Assembly: GCA_937901265.1 (NCBI GenBank)
Contig: CALCHA010000185.1
Coordinates: 1-6,504, forward strand
Reading direction: 5' to 3'
DNA: 6,504 nt
Source of the DNA: an uncultured Phycisphaerales bacterium
GTDB lineage: Bacteria > Planctomycetota > Phycisphaerae > WQYP01
Shown here: piece by piece, positions 6,262 through 6,504 of the stretch
Position numbering within the stretch: position 1 is the first letter of the stretch
How the letters are laid out: each line of letters begins with the position of its first letter
Notes under the pieces: generated by a model
What the model was told of the DNA's origin: nothing
Database searches by the model: none
The model's input: the letters and a program-made list of their open reading frames with translations, nothing else
Made by a program: the position numbers and the translations under genes

Positions 6262-6504
6262 ATGATGCGCAGCGGTTTGACGGCGGCGGTGGCGCTGCTT
6301 TTGGCGGTGAGTTGCGTGCGAGGGCAGGTCGCGGGGGTTGGACCGACGCAAACGCATTTGTCCTCGGGGGTGACGCTGGAGTTTCTGGGGGGGGATGTCG
6401 TGCATGTGACGTCTACGAATGCGCGGCGACTGCGGCCGAGCTTTGCGGTCGTGCAGGGAGGATTGGTGCCGCGGCAGATCGTGGCGGGCGGGCTGGGCGG
6501 GGCG
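6262..6504 (+). CDS. Start of an exported protein, cut by the window end; possibly a family 31 glycosidase
   Basis: An open frame of 81 codons runs from ATG 6262 to the window edge with no stop. ATG 6265 is an alternative start: GGGAGAG at 6252-6258 is three bases from the first ATG and six from the second, so the second is spaced better. The product opens with MMRSGLTAAVALLLAVSC, a signal peptide or a weak lipobox (AVSC, with Ala where Leu is usual), followed by VRGQVAG. The mature start reads GVTLEFLGGDVVHVTSTNA and then RLRPSFAVVQGG. This resembles the N-terminal beta domain of family 31 glycosidases, where a strand of the type 'v.v.f...divRv' is followed by 'pSfaVv'. The resemblance is weak, so only the exported-protein call is well supported. 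Codon use (GCG, GGG, GTG) matches the NAGPA gene. A hairpin separates the two, so co-transcription may be partial. Confidence 0.7.
   Translation, partial: MMRSGLTAAVALLLAVSCVRGQVAGVGPTQTHLSSGVTLEFLGGDVVHVTSTNARRLRPSFAVVQGGLVPRQIVAGGLGGA

Overview
The window is a GC-rich (about two thirds G+C by eye), tightly packed bacterial segment in which every supported gene lies on the + strand. Most of the products look exported. The combination of a CBM9-like/PKD protein, a large DUF4982-type family 2 glycoside hydrolase with a lipoprotein signal, and a phosphodiester-glycosidase (NAGPA/DUF2233) protein suits a soil or aquatic polysaccharide degrader, for example from Planctomycetota, Verrucomicrobiota or Acidobacteriota. 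That placement is inferred from protein style only; no rRNA or marker gene is present.

Layout: (1) Bases 48-464 hold the 3' two thirds or more of a DJ-1/PfpI family protein with the catalytic Cys-His pair. The expected N-terminal strand and the catalytic Glu are missing, and two in-frame TAG codons lie just upstream, so it may be a decayed gene. (2) Bases 500-1636 encode an exported protein with a CBM9-like sugar-binding region and a C-terminal PKD domain. (3) Bases 1692-4475 encode a 927-residue GH2 enzyme, probably a beta-galactosidase-like lipoprotein, with both catalytic glutamates. A GC-rich inverted repeat follows it. (4) Bases 4638-6182 encode a membrane-tethered NAGPA/DUF2233 protein with an unusual N-terminal half. 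(5) Bases 6262-6504 are the start of another exported protein, cut by the window edge, possibly a family 31 glycosidase.

How they may work together: the CBM9-like/PKD protein sits 55 bases upstream of the GH2 start in the same direction, so the two are probably co-transcribed and could form a surface glycan-binding and cleaving pair. The 162-base spacer with an inverted repeat suggests that the NAGPA gene has its own promoter, possibly giving a leaderless message. Both spacers around the NAGPA gene are dense in G-runs. No tRNA, rRNA, CRISPR array, insertion sequence or attachment site was seen. No gene-free stretch exceeds about 165 bases.
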